Shown: positions 23,011 through 31,621, numbered from the stretch's first letter. The stretch is DNA of 32,123 nt from JAVKFF01 sp040226215 (GCA_040226215.1 JAVKFF010000074.1:1-32123), one strand, 5' to 3'. The notes: generated by a model not told the origin, from the sequence alone. Program-made: numbers and translations.

Positions 23011-23310
23011 GCCTGGATTCCCGCTTTCGCGGGAATGACAATCTAAGTTATTGATGATTAAAAATATTCTGTCGTCCCGGATGCTGCGCGGCACGAAGTG
23101 ATGCGCTGCTGATCCGGGACCGGCCGCCCGTCTTAGCCGACGCCCGCCCGCGCGAGCTGGCGAGGACGACTGGCCGATCCCGGCTCTCCCTGCGGTCGGC
23201 CGGGATGACGGGCGAATTTCTGGCTGAATCAACCCCTTCCCGTCATCCCGTGTGCGGTGCAGCACGTCAGTGATGCCCCGCAGACCCGGGATCTCCCACC
23301 CGTCTTCGCC
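23011..23310. repeat. Cluster of dispersed hairpin elements in a gene-free region
   Basis: Four elements lie in the 22864-23374 gap. ATTCCCGC (23017-23024) pairs with GCGGGAAT (23029-23036) across the loop TTTC. GTCCCGGAT (23074-23082) pairs with ATCCGGGAC (23112-23120). ATCCCGGC (23177-23184) pairs with GCCGGGAT (23199-23206), in the opposite orientation. ATCCCG (23245-23250) pairs with CGGGAT (23287-23292), with the tail GTCTTC just after (23302-23307). The AT-rich stretch 23041-23070 separates the first two. I see no gene here. Confidence 0.75.
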
Positions 23311-23374
23311 GACACCGGTGCAACTCATAGGACAATATACCCAATCACGATGGCCCGGCGCAAGCGCGCGCGTG

Positions 23375-24085
23375 CTACCCGTTCTCCCCCGGCGCGGCCG
23401 GGACCAGTTCGAGCGGGCGGCCGTCGACCGAGACCACGACCAGGATGCGGGCCGGCTCGTCCGCCGCCGCCAGATAGGCATGCGCCACGCCGCCGTCGAA
23501 ATAGATGCTGTCGCCCTGGTTCAGCGTGAGCGGGGCATAGAGTTCCGAATGCAGTATGATGGCGCCGTCCAGCACGTGGAGGAACTCCTCGCCGGCATGG
23601 CGGGCAAGCCCGCCGACCTCCTCCAGGGTGCGCGCGCTGATGGTGTTGATGGCCGGGTGCATGTCCTTGCGCGACAGATCTGCCGACAGCACTTCGACAT
23701 CGTAGCGCGCGAAGTGCTCGCGCACGCCCTCCCCGCGGCGGCTGACCGAGCGCATGCCGCGGCTGAGCGGTGCGGAGTTGTCGGCGAAGAAATCGGCGAT
23801 GTCGATGCCCAGAAAGCGCGCCAGGCTGAACAGGTGATGGGCGCTGATCGCCGTCAGCCCATGCTCGATGCGCGAGATCGTCGATTCCGAGACGCCGCAG
23901 GTCTGTGCCAGATCGGTCAGGGTCAGCCCGCGCGCCTTGCGAAGCTCGGCGATGCGCGCGCCGACCGCGCCCGGGGACTGGTCCCGCCGCGCCGGCGTGG
24001 CCGCTGCCTTGTGTCGCCTTCCAGCCCCGTCCTTCTCCGCCACGCCTCCGCGTCCCTTGCCGATTCGCCCCGGTCGCCTGGCCAT
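23375..24085 (-). CDS. XRE-family regulator with C-terminal cupin domain
   Basis: The 236-residue protein has a basic N-terminal tail, then a helix-turn-helix at about 43-97 (VGARIAELRKARGLTLTDLA, QTCGVSESTISRIEHG) and a cupin barrel at about 150-220 (RHAGEEFLHVLDG, then LTLNQGDSIYFDGGVAHAY). This is the PuuR-like architecture, in which the cupin senses a small molecule, often an amine or amino-acid catabolite, and the HTH represses nearby genes. The ATG at 24085 lies 7 bp after the kynU stop; a GTG at 24088 is also possible. It is the likely binder of the TAGCAA repeats upstream of kynU, the alcohol dehydrogenase and dctP. Confidence 0.9.
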   Translation of the reverse strand: MARRPGRIGKGRGGVAEKDGAGRRHKAAATPARRDQSPGAVGARIAELRKARGLTLTDLAQTCGVSESTISRIEHGLTAISAHHLFSLARFLGIDIADFFADNSAPLSRGMRSVSRRGEGVREHFARYDVEVLSADLSRKDMHPAINTISARTLEEVGGLARHAGEEFLHVLDGAIILHSELYAPLTLNQGDSIYFDGGVAHAYLAAADEPARILVVVSVDGRPLELVPAAPGENG

Positions 24086-24092
24086 CACTATC

Positions 24093-25328
24093 TCACACCT
24101 TCACCGCCTGGAACCGCTCGGCCCTCCAGGTCTCCTCGACGAGGATGGCCTTCAGCCGTCGCACCGCCTGCCAGATCTCGACGTGGCTGAGGTAGAGCGG
24201 CCCGAGCCCGAAGCGCAGCGCGTCGGGCTTGCGGAAGGAGCAGACCACGCCGGCCTCGACCAGCGCCTCGCAGACCGGCCCGGCATGGGGGTGGCTGACC
24301 GCGACATGCCCGCCGCGCCGGTCGTAGTCCGCCGGCGCGGCGATGGCGATGCCGAGATCGCCGCATTCCTGGTCCAGGAGCGCGATCAAGAGATCACCCA
24401 GCGAGCGATGCTTGGCCCACAGGGCGACCGGGTCGACCTCGGCCCAGATCTCCGCCATCGCCCAGAAGGCCTCGTTGGCGATCACCGGCGGGGTGCCGGT
24501 GGCGTGCCGGCCGACGCCCGGCATCGGCGCGTAGTCGCCGGCGAAGGCGAAGGTGTCGGCATGGCCCATCCAGCCGCAGATCGCCGGCCAGGCGGCGTCG
24601 CCATGGTCGGGATGGGCCCAGATCAGCGCCGGCGCGCCCGGTCCGCCGCAAAGATATTTGTAGCCGCAGCCGACCGCGAAATCCGCACCCGTGCCCATCA
24701 GGTCGATGGGGATGGCGCCGGCGGCATGCGACAGGTCCCACAGCGTCAGGGCATCGGCAGCTTTCGCCCGGGAATTGACCGCGCCCATGTCCCAGCGCCG
24801 CGAGGTGCGGTAGTCGACCAGGCTGAGATGGACCACGGCCACCTCCCGGTCGAGCGCGGCGGCCAGGTCGTCGTCGCCATCGACCAGCCGGATCTCCGGC
24901 GCGCCGCCGAGCAGGCGCGCCAGTCCCTGCAGCACGTAGAGGTCTGTCGGGAAGTTGCCGCGCTCGCTCAGGATGACGTGGCCGGACCGGCGAATGGTCC
25001 AGGCATGGGCCAGCAGCTTGAACAGGTTGACCGTGGTGTTGTCGGCGACGGTCACGTCCTCCGGCCGGGCGCCGACCAGCGGCGCCAGGGCCGCACCGAT
25101 CGCCCGCGGCTTGTCCAGCCAGTCTGTGCTGCTCCAGGCCCGCCGCCGCTCATTGGTCCAGACTTCGCGGCACAGGCGTTCCAGGCGGGCCGGCACCATC
25201 CTTGGCATGGCGCCGACGGAGTTGGCGTCGAGGAAGATGCGGTCGCCGGCGGGCCGCTCGAAACGGTCGGCGAAGGGGCGGAGCGGATCCGCCGCATCCA
25301 GGCTCCGGCAGTGCTCGAGCGTGATCAT
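24093..25328 (-). CDS. kynU: Kynureninase
   Basis: The 411-residue protein is a PLP-dependent fold-type I enzyme of the kynureninase family. The lysine that binds PLP is in CGYKYLCGGPGAPA (Lys224). SERGNFPTDLYVLQGLA (about 121-137) matches the DNFPTDxY motif of kynureninases, and DLSHAAGAIPIDL holds the conserved aspartate pairing with the cofactor. It cleaves kynurenine or 3-hydroxykynurenine to anthranilate-type products and alanine. No kynA or kynB gene is in the window, so the substrate could be a related compound. The start at 25328 (MITLEHC) is chosen because the upstream frame runs into the operator region. The XRE-cupin gene follows 7 bp later in the same operon. Confidence 0.9.
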   Translation of the reverse strand: MITLEHCRSLDAADPLRPFADRFERPAGDRIFLDANSVGAMPRMVPARLERLCREVWTNERRRAWSSTDWLDKPRAIGAALAPLVGARPEDVTVADNTTVNLFKLLAHAWTIRRSGHVILSERGNFPTDLYVLQGLARLLGGAPEIRLVDGDDDLAAALDREVAVVHLSLVDYRTSRRWDMGAVNSRAKAADALTLWDLSHAAGAIPIDLMGTGADFAVGCGYKYLCGGPGAPALIWAHPDHGDAAWPAICGWMGHADTFAFAGDYAPMPGVGRHATGTPPVIANEAFWAMAEIWAEVDPVALWAKHRSLGDLLIALLDQECGDLGIAIAAPADYDRRGGHVAVSHPHAGPVCEALVEAGVVCSFRKPDALRFGLGPLYLSHVEIWQAVRRLKAILVEETWRAERFQAVKV

Positions 25329-25365
25329 TCCGTCGATCCGAACCTCCCTGATCTCCAGACCAACG

Positions 25366-25391
25366 CTAGCAAAATTAGCAATTCTTGCAAA
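25366..25391. promoter_or_regulatory. Operator-like TAGCAA repeats between kynU and hyuA (site C)
   Basis: TAGCAAA (25367-25373), TAGCAAT (25376-25382) and TTGCAAA (25385-25391) lie in a row with 9 bp spacing in an AT-rich island of a GC-rich region. They are the same core as sites A and B, with the same orientation relative to kynU as those sites have to their genes, but the spacing is 9 rather than 10 bp. They lie 39-63 bp before the kynU start and about 63-88 bp before hyuA, so either or both genes may be controlled from here. Confidence 0.55.
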
Positions 25392-25453
25392 TTTGAAAGT
25401 TCTCCCACATTCTGCATCCGGCATCACCGACCACCAGCAGGGAATGGCATGCG

Positions 25454-27568
25454 ATGGGCGCGGGCACGTCGACCCAGGCCGCGATACGCTTGGCCGCTGA
25501 CATTGGCGGCACTTTCACCGACATCGTGCTGGAAGGCCCGTCCGGACGCACCACCACGAAGGTCCTGACCACGCCGCGCGCCCCGGAAGTGGGCGTCATG
25601 ACGGGCATCGCCCAGGTGCTGGACCTGGCCGGCGTGACGCCGGGAGACGTCGCCATCCTGGTGCACGGCACCACGCTGGCCACCAACGCGCTGATCGAGC
25701 GCAAGGGCGCGCGCACCGCCTTCCTCACCACCGCGGGTTTCCGCGACATCCTGGAGATGGGCTTCGAGAAGCGCATCGCGCAATACGATCTCGATGCCGA
25801 CCGGCCGGTGCCGCTGGTCCCGCGCACCCTGCGCTTCACCGCCAAGGAGCGCGTGGCGGCCGATGGCGGCCGGCTGATCCCGCTCGACGAGGACGACGTG
25901 GCCCGCGCCGGCAGGGCGATGGCCGGGGCCGGCGTCGGCGCCGTCGCCATCGGCTTCATCCACGGCTACGCCCATCCCGGCCACGAGCGGCGCGCGGCGG
26001 AGATCCTGGCGCCGCTGCTGCCCGACGCGACGATCTGCCTGTCCTCCGAGGTCTGCCCGGAGATGCGGGAATACGAGCGCTTCTCCACGACCTGCGCCAA
26101 CGCCTATGTGCGCCCCCTGATGCAGGGCTATCTGGAGCGCCTGCGCACGGCACTCGACCGTATCGGCCTCACCGCGCCGCTCTACCTGATGATGTCGGGC
26201 GGCGGGCTGACTACGCTCGACCAGGCGGCGCGCTTCCCCATCCGCCTCGTGGAGTCCGGGCCCGCCGGTGGTGCCATCCTGGCCGCCGACATCGCCGCCG
26301 CGAGCGGACTCGACCGCGTGCTCTCCTTCGACATGGGCGGCACCACGGCGAAGATCTGCCTGATCGAGAAGGCGGTGCCGGAGACCAATCGCAGCTTCGA
26401 GATCGCCCGGGTCTACCGCAACATGAAGGGCACCGGCCTGCCGGTGCGCGTGCCCGTCATAGAGATGGTGGAGATCGGCGCCGGCGGCGGCTCCGTCGTG
26501 CGCGTCGACGCCATGGACCGCATCGCGGTCGGGCCGGACAGCGCCGGCTCGGAGCCCGGCCCCGTCGCCTATGGCCGCGGCGGCGGCGAGCCGACGGTGA
26601 CCGACGCCAACGTCGTGCTCGGCAAGATCGACCCGGCGCGCTTCGCCGGCGGCACCATCGCCCTAGACCGCGACGGGGCGGAACAGGCGCTGGCTCGCAC
26701 CGTCGGCGACCGGCTGTCGCTCGCCGGCTTCTGGCCCGCCGCCGGCGTGGCGGAGATCGTCGAGGAGAACATGGCCAATGCCGCCCGCGTCCACGCCATC
26801 GAGCGGGGCCGGGACATCGCCCGTCACACCATGATCGCCTTCGGCGGCGGGGCGCCGCTGCATGCCGCCCGGCTGGCGGAAAAGCTTGGCATCGACACCG
26901 TCGTGGTGCCCAAGGGCGCCGGCGTCGGGTCGGCCATCGGCTTCCTGCGGGCGCCGGTCTCCTACCAGGTCGTGCGCACATTCCGCGCCCTCGTCGACAG
27001 CCGCCAGCTCGGCCCGCTCAACGACCTCGTCGCGGCGATGAGCGCGGAGGCCCGCGCGGTGGTCGCCGAGGGTGCCGGCGGCGACCCCATCGGCGAGGAG
27101 CGGCTGATCGAGCTGCGCTACCAGGGCCAGGGCCACGAGCTCTCGATCGCCCTGCCCAACCGCCGGCTGGAGGCGGCGGAAATCGCCGACCTCACGGAGG
27201 CCTTCGAAGCGCTCTACGAGCGCATCTACGGCCTGCGCATCCCCGGTGTGCCGGTCGAGGCGGTCTCGGTCTCCGTGCGCGCCGCGACCCCGGGCGACCC
27301 CTCGCCGGCGCTGGCGGCCACCGACCGGGTCAACCCCGTGGCACCCGCCGGCCAGCGCCCGGTCTACGACGCCGCCAGCGGCGACATGGTCAATCACGGC
27401 CTCTACTGGCGGCCCGACCTGGCGCCGGGCGACCGGCTCGACGGACCGGCGGTGATCGCCGAGGACGAGACCTCGACCATCGTGCCCAGCGGCTTCACCG
27501 CGCGCATCGATGCCGCCCATTCCATCGTCCTGGAGCGCCGTCCCGCCGGCGCGGAGAACGCCCGATGA
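25454..27568 (+). CDS. hyuA: Hydantoinase/oxoprolinase subunit A (HyuA)
   Basis: The 704-residue protein has the complete HyuA layout. RLAADIGGTFTDIVLE (about 12-27) is the N-terminal phosphate-binding loop, and LVHGTTLATNALIERKGA belongs to the HyuA N domain. LSFDMGGTTAKICLIE (about 290-305) starts the ATPase-like core, and IAFGGGAPLHAARLAEKLG is near residue 460. With HyuB it forms an ATP-dependent enzyme that opens hydantoins or 5-oxoproline; related pairs act on acetone or acetophenone. The substrate is unknown. It is divergent from kynU with 125 bp between starts and overlaps hyuB by the ATGA at 27565-27568. Confidence 0.92.
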   Translation: MGAGTSTQAAIRLAADIGGTFTDIVLEGPSGRTTTKVLTTPRAPEVGVMTGIAQVLDLAGVTPGDVAILVHGTTLATNALIERKGARTAFLTTAGFRDILEMGFEKRIAQYDLDADRPVPLVPRTLRFTAKERVAADGGRLIPLDEDDVARAGRAMAGAGVGAVAIGFIHGYAHPGHERRAAEILAPLLPDATICLSSEVCPEMREYERFSTTCANAYVRPLMQGYLERLRTALDRIGLTAPLYLMMSGGGLTTLDQAARFPIRLVESGPAGGAILAADIAAASGLDRVLSFDMGGTTAKICLIEKAVPETNRSFEIARVYRNMKGTGLPVRVPVIEMVEIGAGGGSVVRVDAMDRIAVGPDSAGSEPGPVAYGRGGGEPTVTDANVVLGKIDPARFAGGTIALDRDGAEQALARTVGDRLSLAGFWPAAGVAEIVEENMANAARVHAIERGRDIARHTMIAFGGGAPLHAARLAEKLGIDTVVVPKGAGVGSAIGFLRAPVSYQVVRTFRALVDSRQLGPLNDLVAAMSAEARAVVAEGAGGDPIGEERLIELRYQGQGHELSIALPNRRLEAAEIADLTEAFEALYERIYGLRIPGVPVEAVSVSVRAATPGDPSPALAATDRVNPVAPAGQRPVYDAASGDMVNHGLYWRPDLAPGDRLDGPAVIAEDETSTIVPSGFTARIDAAHSIVLERRPAGAENAR

Positions 27569-29220
27569 CCGTGCAGTCCGCAAAGGCCGCCCTGCAGGCG
27601 ATCCACGAGCAGGTGATGTGGAACCGCCTCGTCGCCGTCGTCGAGGAGCAGGCCCAGGCCCTGCTGCGCGCCGCCTTCGGCTCGGTGGTGCGCGAGGCCG
27701 GCGACCTGTCGGCCGGCGTCTACGACATCGAGGGCCGCATGCTGGCCCAGGCGGTCACCGGCACGCCCGGCCACGTCAACACCATGGCCATGGCGGTGTC
27801 GCACTTCCTGGAGCGCTTCCCGGTCGCCACCATGGCGCCGGGCGACGTCTTCGTCACCAACGACCCCTGGATGGGCACCGGCCACCTCTTCGACTACGTG
27901 GTGGTGACGCCGGCCTTCCAGGACGGCCGGCCGGTCGCCCTCTTCGCCTCCACCTGCCACGTCATGGATGTCGGCGGTCGCGGCTTCTCCGCCGACGCCA
28001 ACTCGGTCTTCGAGGAAGGCACGCTGATCCCGCACATGAAGCTGCGCGACGGCGGCCGCCTGGACGAGAAGGTGCTCGCCATCATCGCCGCCAATTCGCG
28101 CAACCCGCTGGAGGTGCGCGGCGACCTCTTGTCGCTGGTCGCCTGCAACGACACCGGCACCAGGCGCCTCGTTGACATGATGGCGGAGTTCGGCCTCGCC
28201 GACCTCTCGCGCCTCGCCGGCCACATTCTCGTCGCGTCGGAGAAGGCGATGCGCGAGGCGATCCGCGCCGTGCCCGACGGCGTCTACCGGGCGGAGACCA
28301 GCACCGACGGCTATGAGGCGCCGATCCGCCTCGCCCTTGCCCTCACCGTCGACGGCGACCGCATCGGCCTCGACTACGCCGGCTCCTCGCGCGCCTCGCG
28401 CTTCGGCATCAACTCGCCCAAATGCTACACGGACGCCTATTCGGCCTTCGCGCTGAAATGCGTCATCGCGCCCGACGTGCCCAACAATGCCGGGTCGCTC
28501 GGCTGCTTCGAGGTGGCGGCGGAGCCGGGCAGCTGCGTGGCGCCGGAGCGGCCCTCGCCGGTCACCGCCCGGCACGTCATCGGCCAGATGCTGCCCGACG
28601 CCGTCTTCGGCTGCCTGGCTTTGGCGCTGCCCGGACGCATCCAGGCCGAGAGCGCCGGCTCGATCTGGGTGCTGCCCATGCAGCACGACGGCGACCCGTC
28701 CCGGCCGGCCGGCAACACCCAGCCGTTCAACGTGCTCAATGTCGGCCTTGGCGGCATCGGCGCCCGGCCGGGCCGCGACGGCGTCAGCACCACGGCCTTC
28801 CCGTCGGGCGTCGGCACCATCCCCATCGAGGTGACCGAGAGCGAGGCGCCGCTGGTCTTCTGGCACAAGGAGCTGCTGCCCGATTCCGGCGGCGTCGGGC
28901 AGTGGCGCGGCGGCCTCTCCCAGCGCATCCGCATCGGCCACCGGCACGGCCACGGCTTCCTCCTGTCGGCCGCCACCTGGGACCGCCTCGACACGCCTGC
29001 CCTGGGCCGCGAAGGCGGCGGGCCCGGCGCGCCCGGCGCTGCCCGTCTCGACGACGGCACGCCGCTCACCGGCAAGTCATGGCACCGCATCCCGCCCGGC
29101 CGCACCGTCACCGTCGACCTGCCCGGCGGCGGCGGCTTCGGCGACCCCGCCAAACGCGACGCCGCCGCCATCGCCGCCGACCTGGAGGCCGGCTACGTGA
29201 CGGAGGACCGGCAGGGGTAG
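27565..29220 (+). CDS. hyuB: Hydantoinase/oxoprolinase subunit B (HyuB)
   Basis: The 551-residue protein is of the HyuB family. The opening region (about residues 30-110) includes AFGSVVREAGDLSAGVYD and TGTPGHVNTMAMAV, with VFVTNDPWMGTGHLFDYVVVTP, the metal-site segment typical of the family. PEVPNN-type and late glycine-rich motifs are present as APDVPNNAGSLG and PGGGGFGDP at the end. It supplies the amidohydrolase-like half of the HyuAB complex. The start overlaps the hyuA stop by 4 bp (ATGA), so the subunits are translated together. It ends just before a strong inverted repeat (29281-29326). Confidence 0.93.
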   Translation: MTVQSAKAALQAIHEQVMWNRLVAVVEEQAQALLRAAFGSVVREAGDLSAGVYDIEGRMLAQAVTGTPGHVNTMAMAVSHFLERFPVATMAPGDVFVTNDPWMGTGHLFDYVVVTPAFQDGRPVALFASTCHVMDVGGRGFSADANSVFEEGTLIPHMKLRDGGRLDEKVLAIIAANSRNPLEVRGDLLSLVACNDTGTRRLVDMMAEFGLADLSRLAGHILVASEKAMREAIRAVPDGVYRAETSTDGYEAPIRLALALTVDGDRIGLDYAGSSRASRFGINSPKCYTDAYSAFALKCVIAPDVPNNAGSLGCFEVAAEPGSCVAPERPSPVTARHVIGQMLPDAVFGCLALALPGRIQAESAGSIWVLPMQHDGDPSRPAGNTQPFNVLNVGLGGIGARPGRDGVSTTAFPSGVGTIPIEVTESEAPLVFWHKELLPDSGGVGQWRGGLSQRIRIGHRHGHGFLLSAATWDRLDTPALGREGGGPGAPGAARLDDGTPLTGKSWHRIPPGRTVTVDLPGGGGFGDPAKRDAAAIAADLEAGYVTEDRQG

Positions 29221-29249
29221 GCCTCGCGGCGACGCCGGAGCCCGGCCGC

Positions 29250-29371
29250 GCGAGGTTCCGGCTCTCGCTGACGCTCGGCCGGAACGACGGCGGTGGGGTT
29301 TGTGAATAACAAAACCCCGTCGTTCCGCACGTAGGCGACAGCCGGAGATGCGGAACCTCGCGCCTGTCTTC
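29250..29371. repeat. Diverged inverted pair of the dispersed hairpin element
   Basis: Facing copies with the arms GGTTCCGGC...CCGGAACGACGG and CCGTCGTTCCG...CGGAACCTCGCG, the second with the tail GTCTTC (29366-29371), lie around the central hairpin. They keep the layout of the copies at 4699-4827 but with GGAAC in place of GGGAT. Confidence 0.65.
29281..29326. terminator. Long hairpin between convergent hyuB and the SRPBCC gene; possible two-way terminator
   Basis: GGAACGAC (29281-29288) pairs with GTCGTTCC (29319-29326), and inside it GGGGTTT (29295-29301) pairs with AAACCCC (29312-29318) around a 10-base loop. The AT-rich T and A runs at the inner stem suit termination from either side. 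It also belongs to the dispersed repeat family, so a role in termination is an inference. Confidence 0.5.
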
Positions 29372-29393
29372 TCCGCGGTCTCGGCCCGCCCGC

Positions 29394-29840
29394 CTACCCC
29401 GCCGGCGCCGCGCCCTCCATCAGGCCCTTGAGCAGCAGGATCTCCGCCTCGTGAGTGACCTTCAGGCGGTGCCAGCGGTCGTCGTCCATGGCCGCCGGCC
29501 GCCAGGCGGTCAGCACCACCAGCGACGTCCCCGCGCCGTAGCCGAGCCCCGTCCCGTCATGCACCCGCGCGCTGATGCGGTGGGCGAGCGCGTCGGCCGA
29601 CCCGCCGACGAGATAGTCGACAAGGCCGAGTTCGTCCCGGCGCAGGATCTTCACGAAGGCCTCGCCGTCGTCGAAGAGCGAGCGGCCGCGCCATACGTCG
29701 TCGGCGACGGGGACCGTTCCCCAGGCGCCGAGCGCCCAGCGGCCGAGCGTCCTGGGGTCGGCGAGCAGGTCGAGGCAGCGCCCGACCGGTGCCGCCACCA
29801 CGGCCGCGCAGGCGTGAACCCGCTCGCGAATGTCCGACAT
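29394..29840 (-). CDS. SRPBCC-family (START-like) protein
   Basis: The 148-residue protein resembles the SRPBCC/polyketide cyclase fold: VHACAAVVAAPVGRCLDLLADPRTLGRWALGAW gives the usual first strand and two short helices, then repeated strands, and the closing helix KVTHEAEILLLKGLMEG. Such domains bind hydrophobic ligands in a deep cavity. A strong ribosome site (GAGGGGAGGGG) precedes the ATG. It starts 15 bp after the dctM stop of the second TRAP transporter, so it is likely to be in that operon and may handle the imported compound. No catalytic residue can be assigned. Confidence 0.75.
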   Translation of the reverse strand: MSDIRERVHACAAVVAAPVGRCLDLLADPRTLGRWALGAWGTVPVADDVWRGRSLFDDGEAFVKILRRDELGLVDYLVGGSADALAHRISARVHDGTGLGYGAGTSLVVLTAWRPAAMDDDRWHRLKVTHEAEILLLKGLMEGAAPAG

Positions 29841-29855
29841 GGCCCGCCCCTCCCC

Positions 29856-31151
29856 TCAGTCGAAACCCACCAGCCGGGGCAGCGTGGTCGACAGCGCCGG
29901 CACATAGGTGATCAGCGCCAACCCGACGACGTTGATCGCCAGGAAGGGTAGCGTCGCGCGGATCAGCGGCCCCAACCCGCACAGCGCGATGCGCTCGGCC
30001 GCGAACAGGCAGACGCCAAGCGGCGGCGTCAGCAGCCCGATATTCAGGTTCAGCACGATGATGGTGCCCAGATGCAGCGGGTCGATGCCGACGATCGCCG
30101 CCATCGGCACCACGATCGGCGCGAACATGACGATCGCCGTGGAGGGATCGATCAGCATGCCGATGACGAGGAAGAACAGATTGAGGACGACGAGGAAAGT
30201 CCAGGCCGGCAGGTCGAGATCGGCGACGAAGCCCTGCAGCATGCGCGGCACGTTCTCGTTCGCCATCACCCAGGAGAAGATCGCCCCGGCGCCGACGATG
30301 ATGACGAGCTGGCCGGTGAAACGCACCGTGCGCGCCAGGATCGGCGCCAACTGCCTGACCGTGATCGTGCGGTAGATCGCCATCGCCAGCACCAGGCTGA
30401 AGATCGCCGCCGCACCGCCGGCCTCGGTCGGGGTCATGACGCCGCCGACGATCGAGACCACGATCAGCACGGGGATGGCCAGCGGCAGCAATGCGTCGCC
30501 GGAGGCCCGCACCACGGCCCGCGGCGAGCGGTCGACCTTGACCGCCTCGAAACCGCTTCTGTGCGCCTGCCAGGCCACCAGGACCATCTGCACCAGCGCG
30601 ATGACGATGCCGGGCACGATGGCTGCGGCGAACAGTCCGCCGATCGAGGTGTTGGTGACCGAGCCGTAAATGACGATGACGAGGGAAGGCGGCACCAGCG
30701 GCCCGATGATCGAGGACGAGGCGGTGACGGCGGCGGCGTAGGCGGCGCTGTAGCCCTCCTTCACCATGGCCGGGATCAGCACCCGGCCGATCGCCGCGAT
30801 GTCGCCGAGCGCGATGCCGGTGATGCCGGAGAACAGCAGCGAGGCGGCGATATTGACATGGGCGAGCCCGCCCTTCAGCCAGCCGACCACCACGTTGGCC
30901 AGATGGATCAGCCGGTCGGCGATGTTGCCGGCCCCGATCACCTCGCCGGTCAGGATGAACAGCGGCACCGCCATCAGCACGAAGATATCCATGCCCTGGT
31001 AGAGCCGTTCGGGCACAAGCGGCAGGAACTGGTAGTGTCCGCCCACCAGCATGTAGAGCACCGAGGAGGCGATCAGCGCCCAGGCGACCTCGAGGCCGAG
31101 CAGCAGCAGGGCCAGGAAGGCGGCGAAGAACAGCGCCAGTTCCAGGCTCAT
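29856..31151 (-). CDS. dctM: TRAP transporter large permease (DctM family), second system
   Basis: The 431-residue polytopic protein has about 12 hydrophobic segments. The family motifs include SGITGIALGDIAAIGRVLIPAM near residue 105-126, IIGPLVPPSLVIVIYG (about 145-160) and LNIGLLTPPLGVCLFA near residue 370-385. It is a different transporter from the 9613 gene by sequence. The start at 31151 (MSLELALF) overlaps the dctQ stop by four bases (ATGA, 31148-31151), so the longer frame upstream is rejected. The ligand is unknown. The SRPBCC gene follows. Confidence 0.92.
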   Translation of the reverse strand: MSLELALFFAAFLALLLLGLEVAWALIASSVLYMLVGGHYQFLPLVPERLYQGMDIFVLMAVPLFILTGEVIGAGNIADRLIHLANVVVGWLKGGLAHVNIAASLLFSGITGIALGDIAAIGRVLIPAMVKEGYSAAYAAAVTASSSIIGPLVPPSLVIVIYGSVTNTSIGGLFAAAIVPGIVIALVQMVLVAWQAHRSGFEAVKVDRSPRAVVRASGDALLPLAIPVLIVVSIVGGVMTPTEAGGAAAIFSLVLAMAIYRTITVRQLAPILARTVRFTGQLVIIVGAGAIFSWVMANENVPRMLQGFVADLDLPAWTFLVVLNLFFLVIGMLIDPSTAIVMFAPIVVPMAAIVGIDPLHLGTIIVLNLNIGLLTPPLGVCLFAAERIALCGLGPLIRATLPFLAINVVGLALITYVPALSTTLPRLVGFD

Positions 31152-31621
31152 GCGCGGCGGCCCCGGACCAGGCCGAGCAGGGCGAACAGGAAGGCGAGGC
31201 CGAAATAGACCGGCAGGCCCATGAACGACCAGGCGAGCGGGATGCGCAGGCCCTGGCTGCGCTGGCCCCACATGAAGTCCACCGTCTCGATACCGTACCA
31301 GGTGAGGAGCCCGAAGAGGCCGAGCGCGATCAGCCGGTTCGCCCGGTCGATCAGCACCTGCAGCAGGGCGGGCAGGGCCTTGACGATGATGTCGAGGCGG
31401 ATGTGCTCGCGCGTGTGCACCGACACCGCCGCGCCCATCAGCGTGGTGTGGATGAGGAGGTAGCGGCCCACCTCCTCGCTCCATTGCGGCGTGACGCCGA
31501 AGAAATAGCGGAAGATCACCTGGGCGCCGACGCCGATCACCAGAAGGCTCAGCAGCGCGACGCCCAGGATCTGAAGGATGGCGGAGACCCGGTCCGCCAG
31601 TCGATCAATCGGCGACGGCAT
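31148..31621 (-). CDS. dctQ: TRAP transporter small permease (DctQ family), second system
   Basis: The 157-residue protein has four hydrophobic segments, at about residues 15-38, 50-65, 92-112 and 130-152. VIFRYFFGVTPQWSEEVGRYLLIHTTLMGAA is the usual DctQ stretch after the first helix, and VHTREHIRLDII is the conserved loop. It pairs with the DctM at 29856. Its start lies within the end of the upstream dctP (17 bp overlap), showing tight coupling. Confidence 0.9.
   Translation of the reverse strand: MPSPIDRLADRVSAILQILGVALLSLLVIGVGAQVIFRYFFGVTPQWSEEVGRYLLIHTTLMGAAVSVHTREHIRLDIIVKALPALLQVLIDRANRLIALGLFGLLTWYGIETVDFMWGQRSQGLRIPLAWSFMGLPVYFGLAFLFALLGLVRGRRA

Noticed and set aside
23011..23310. 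A CRISPR array or tRNA cluster among the hairpin elements
   Set aside because: The repeats are unequal in spacing, face both ways and have variable arms; no cloverleaf or regular spacer pattern is seen.
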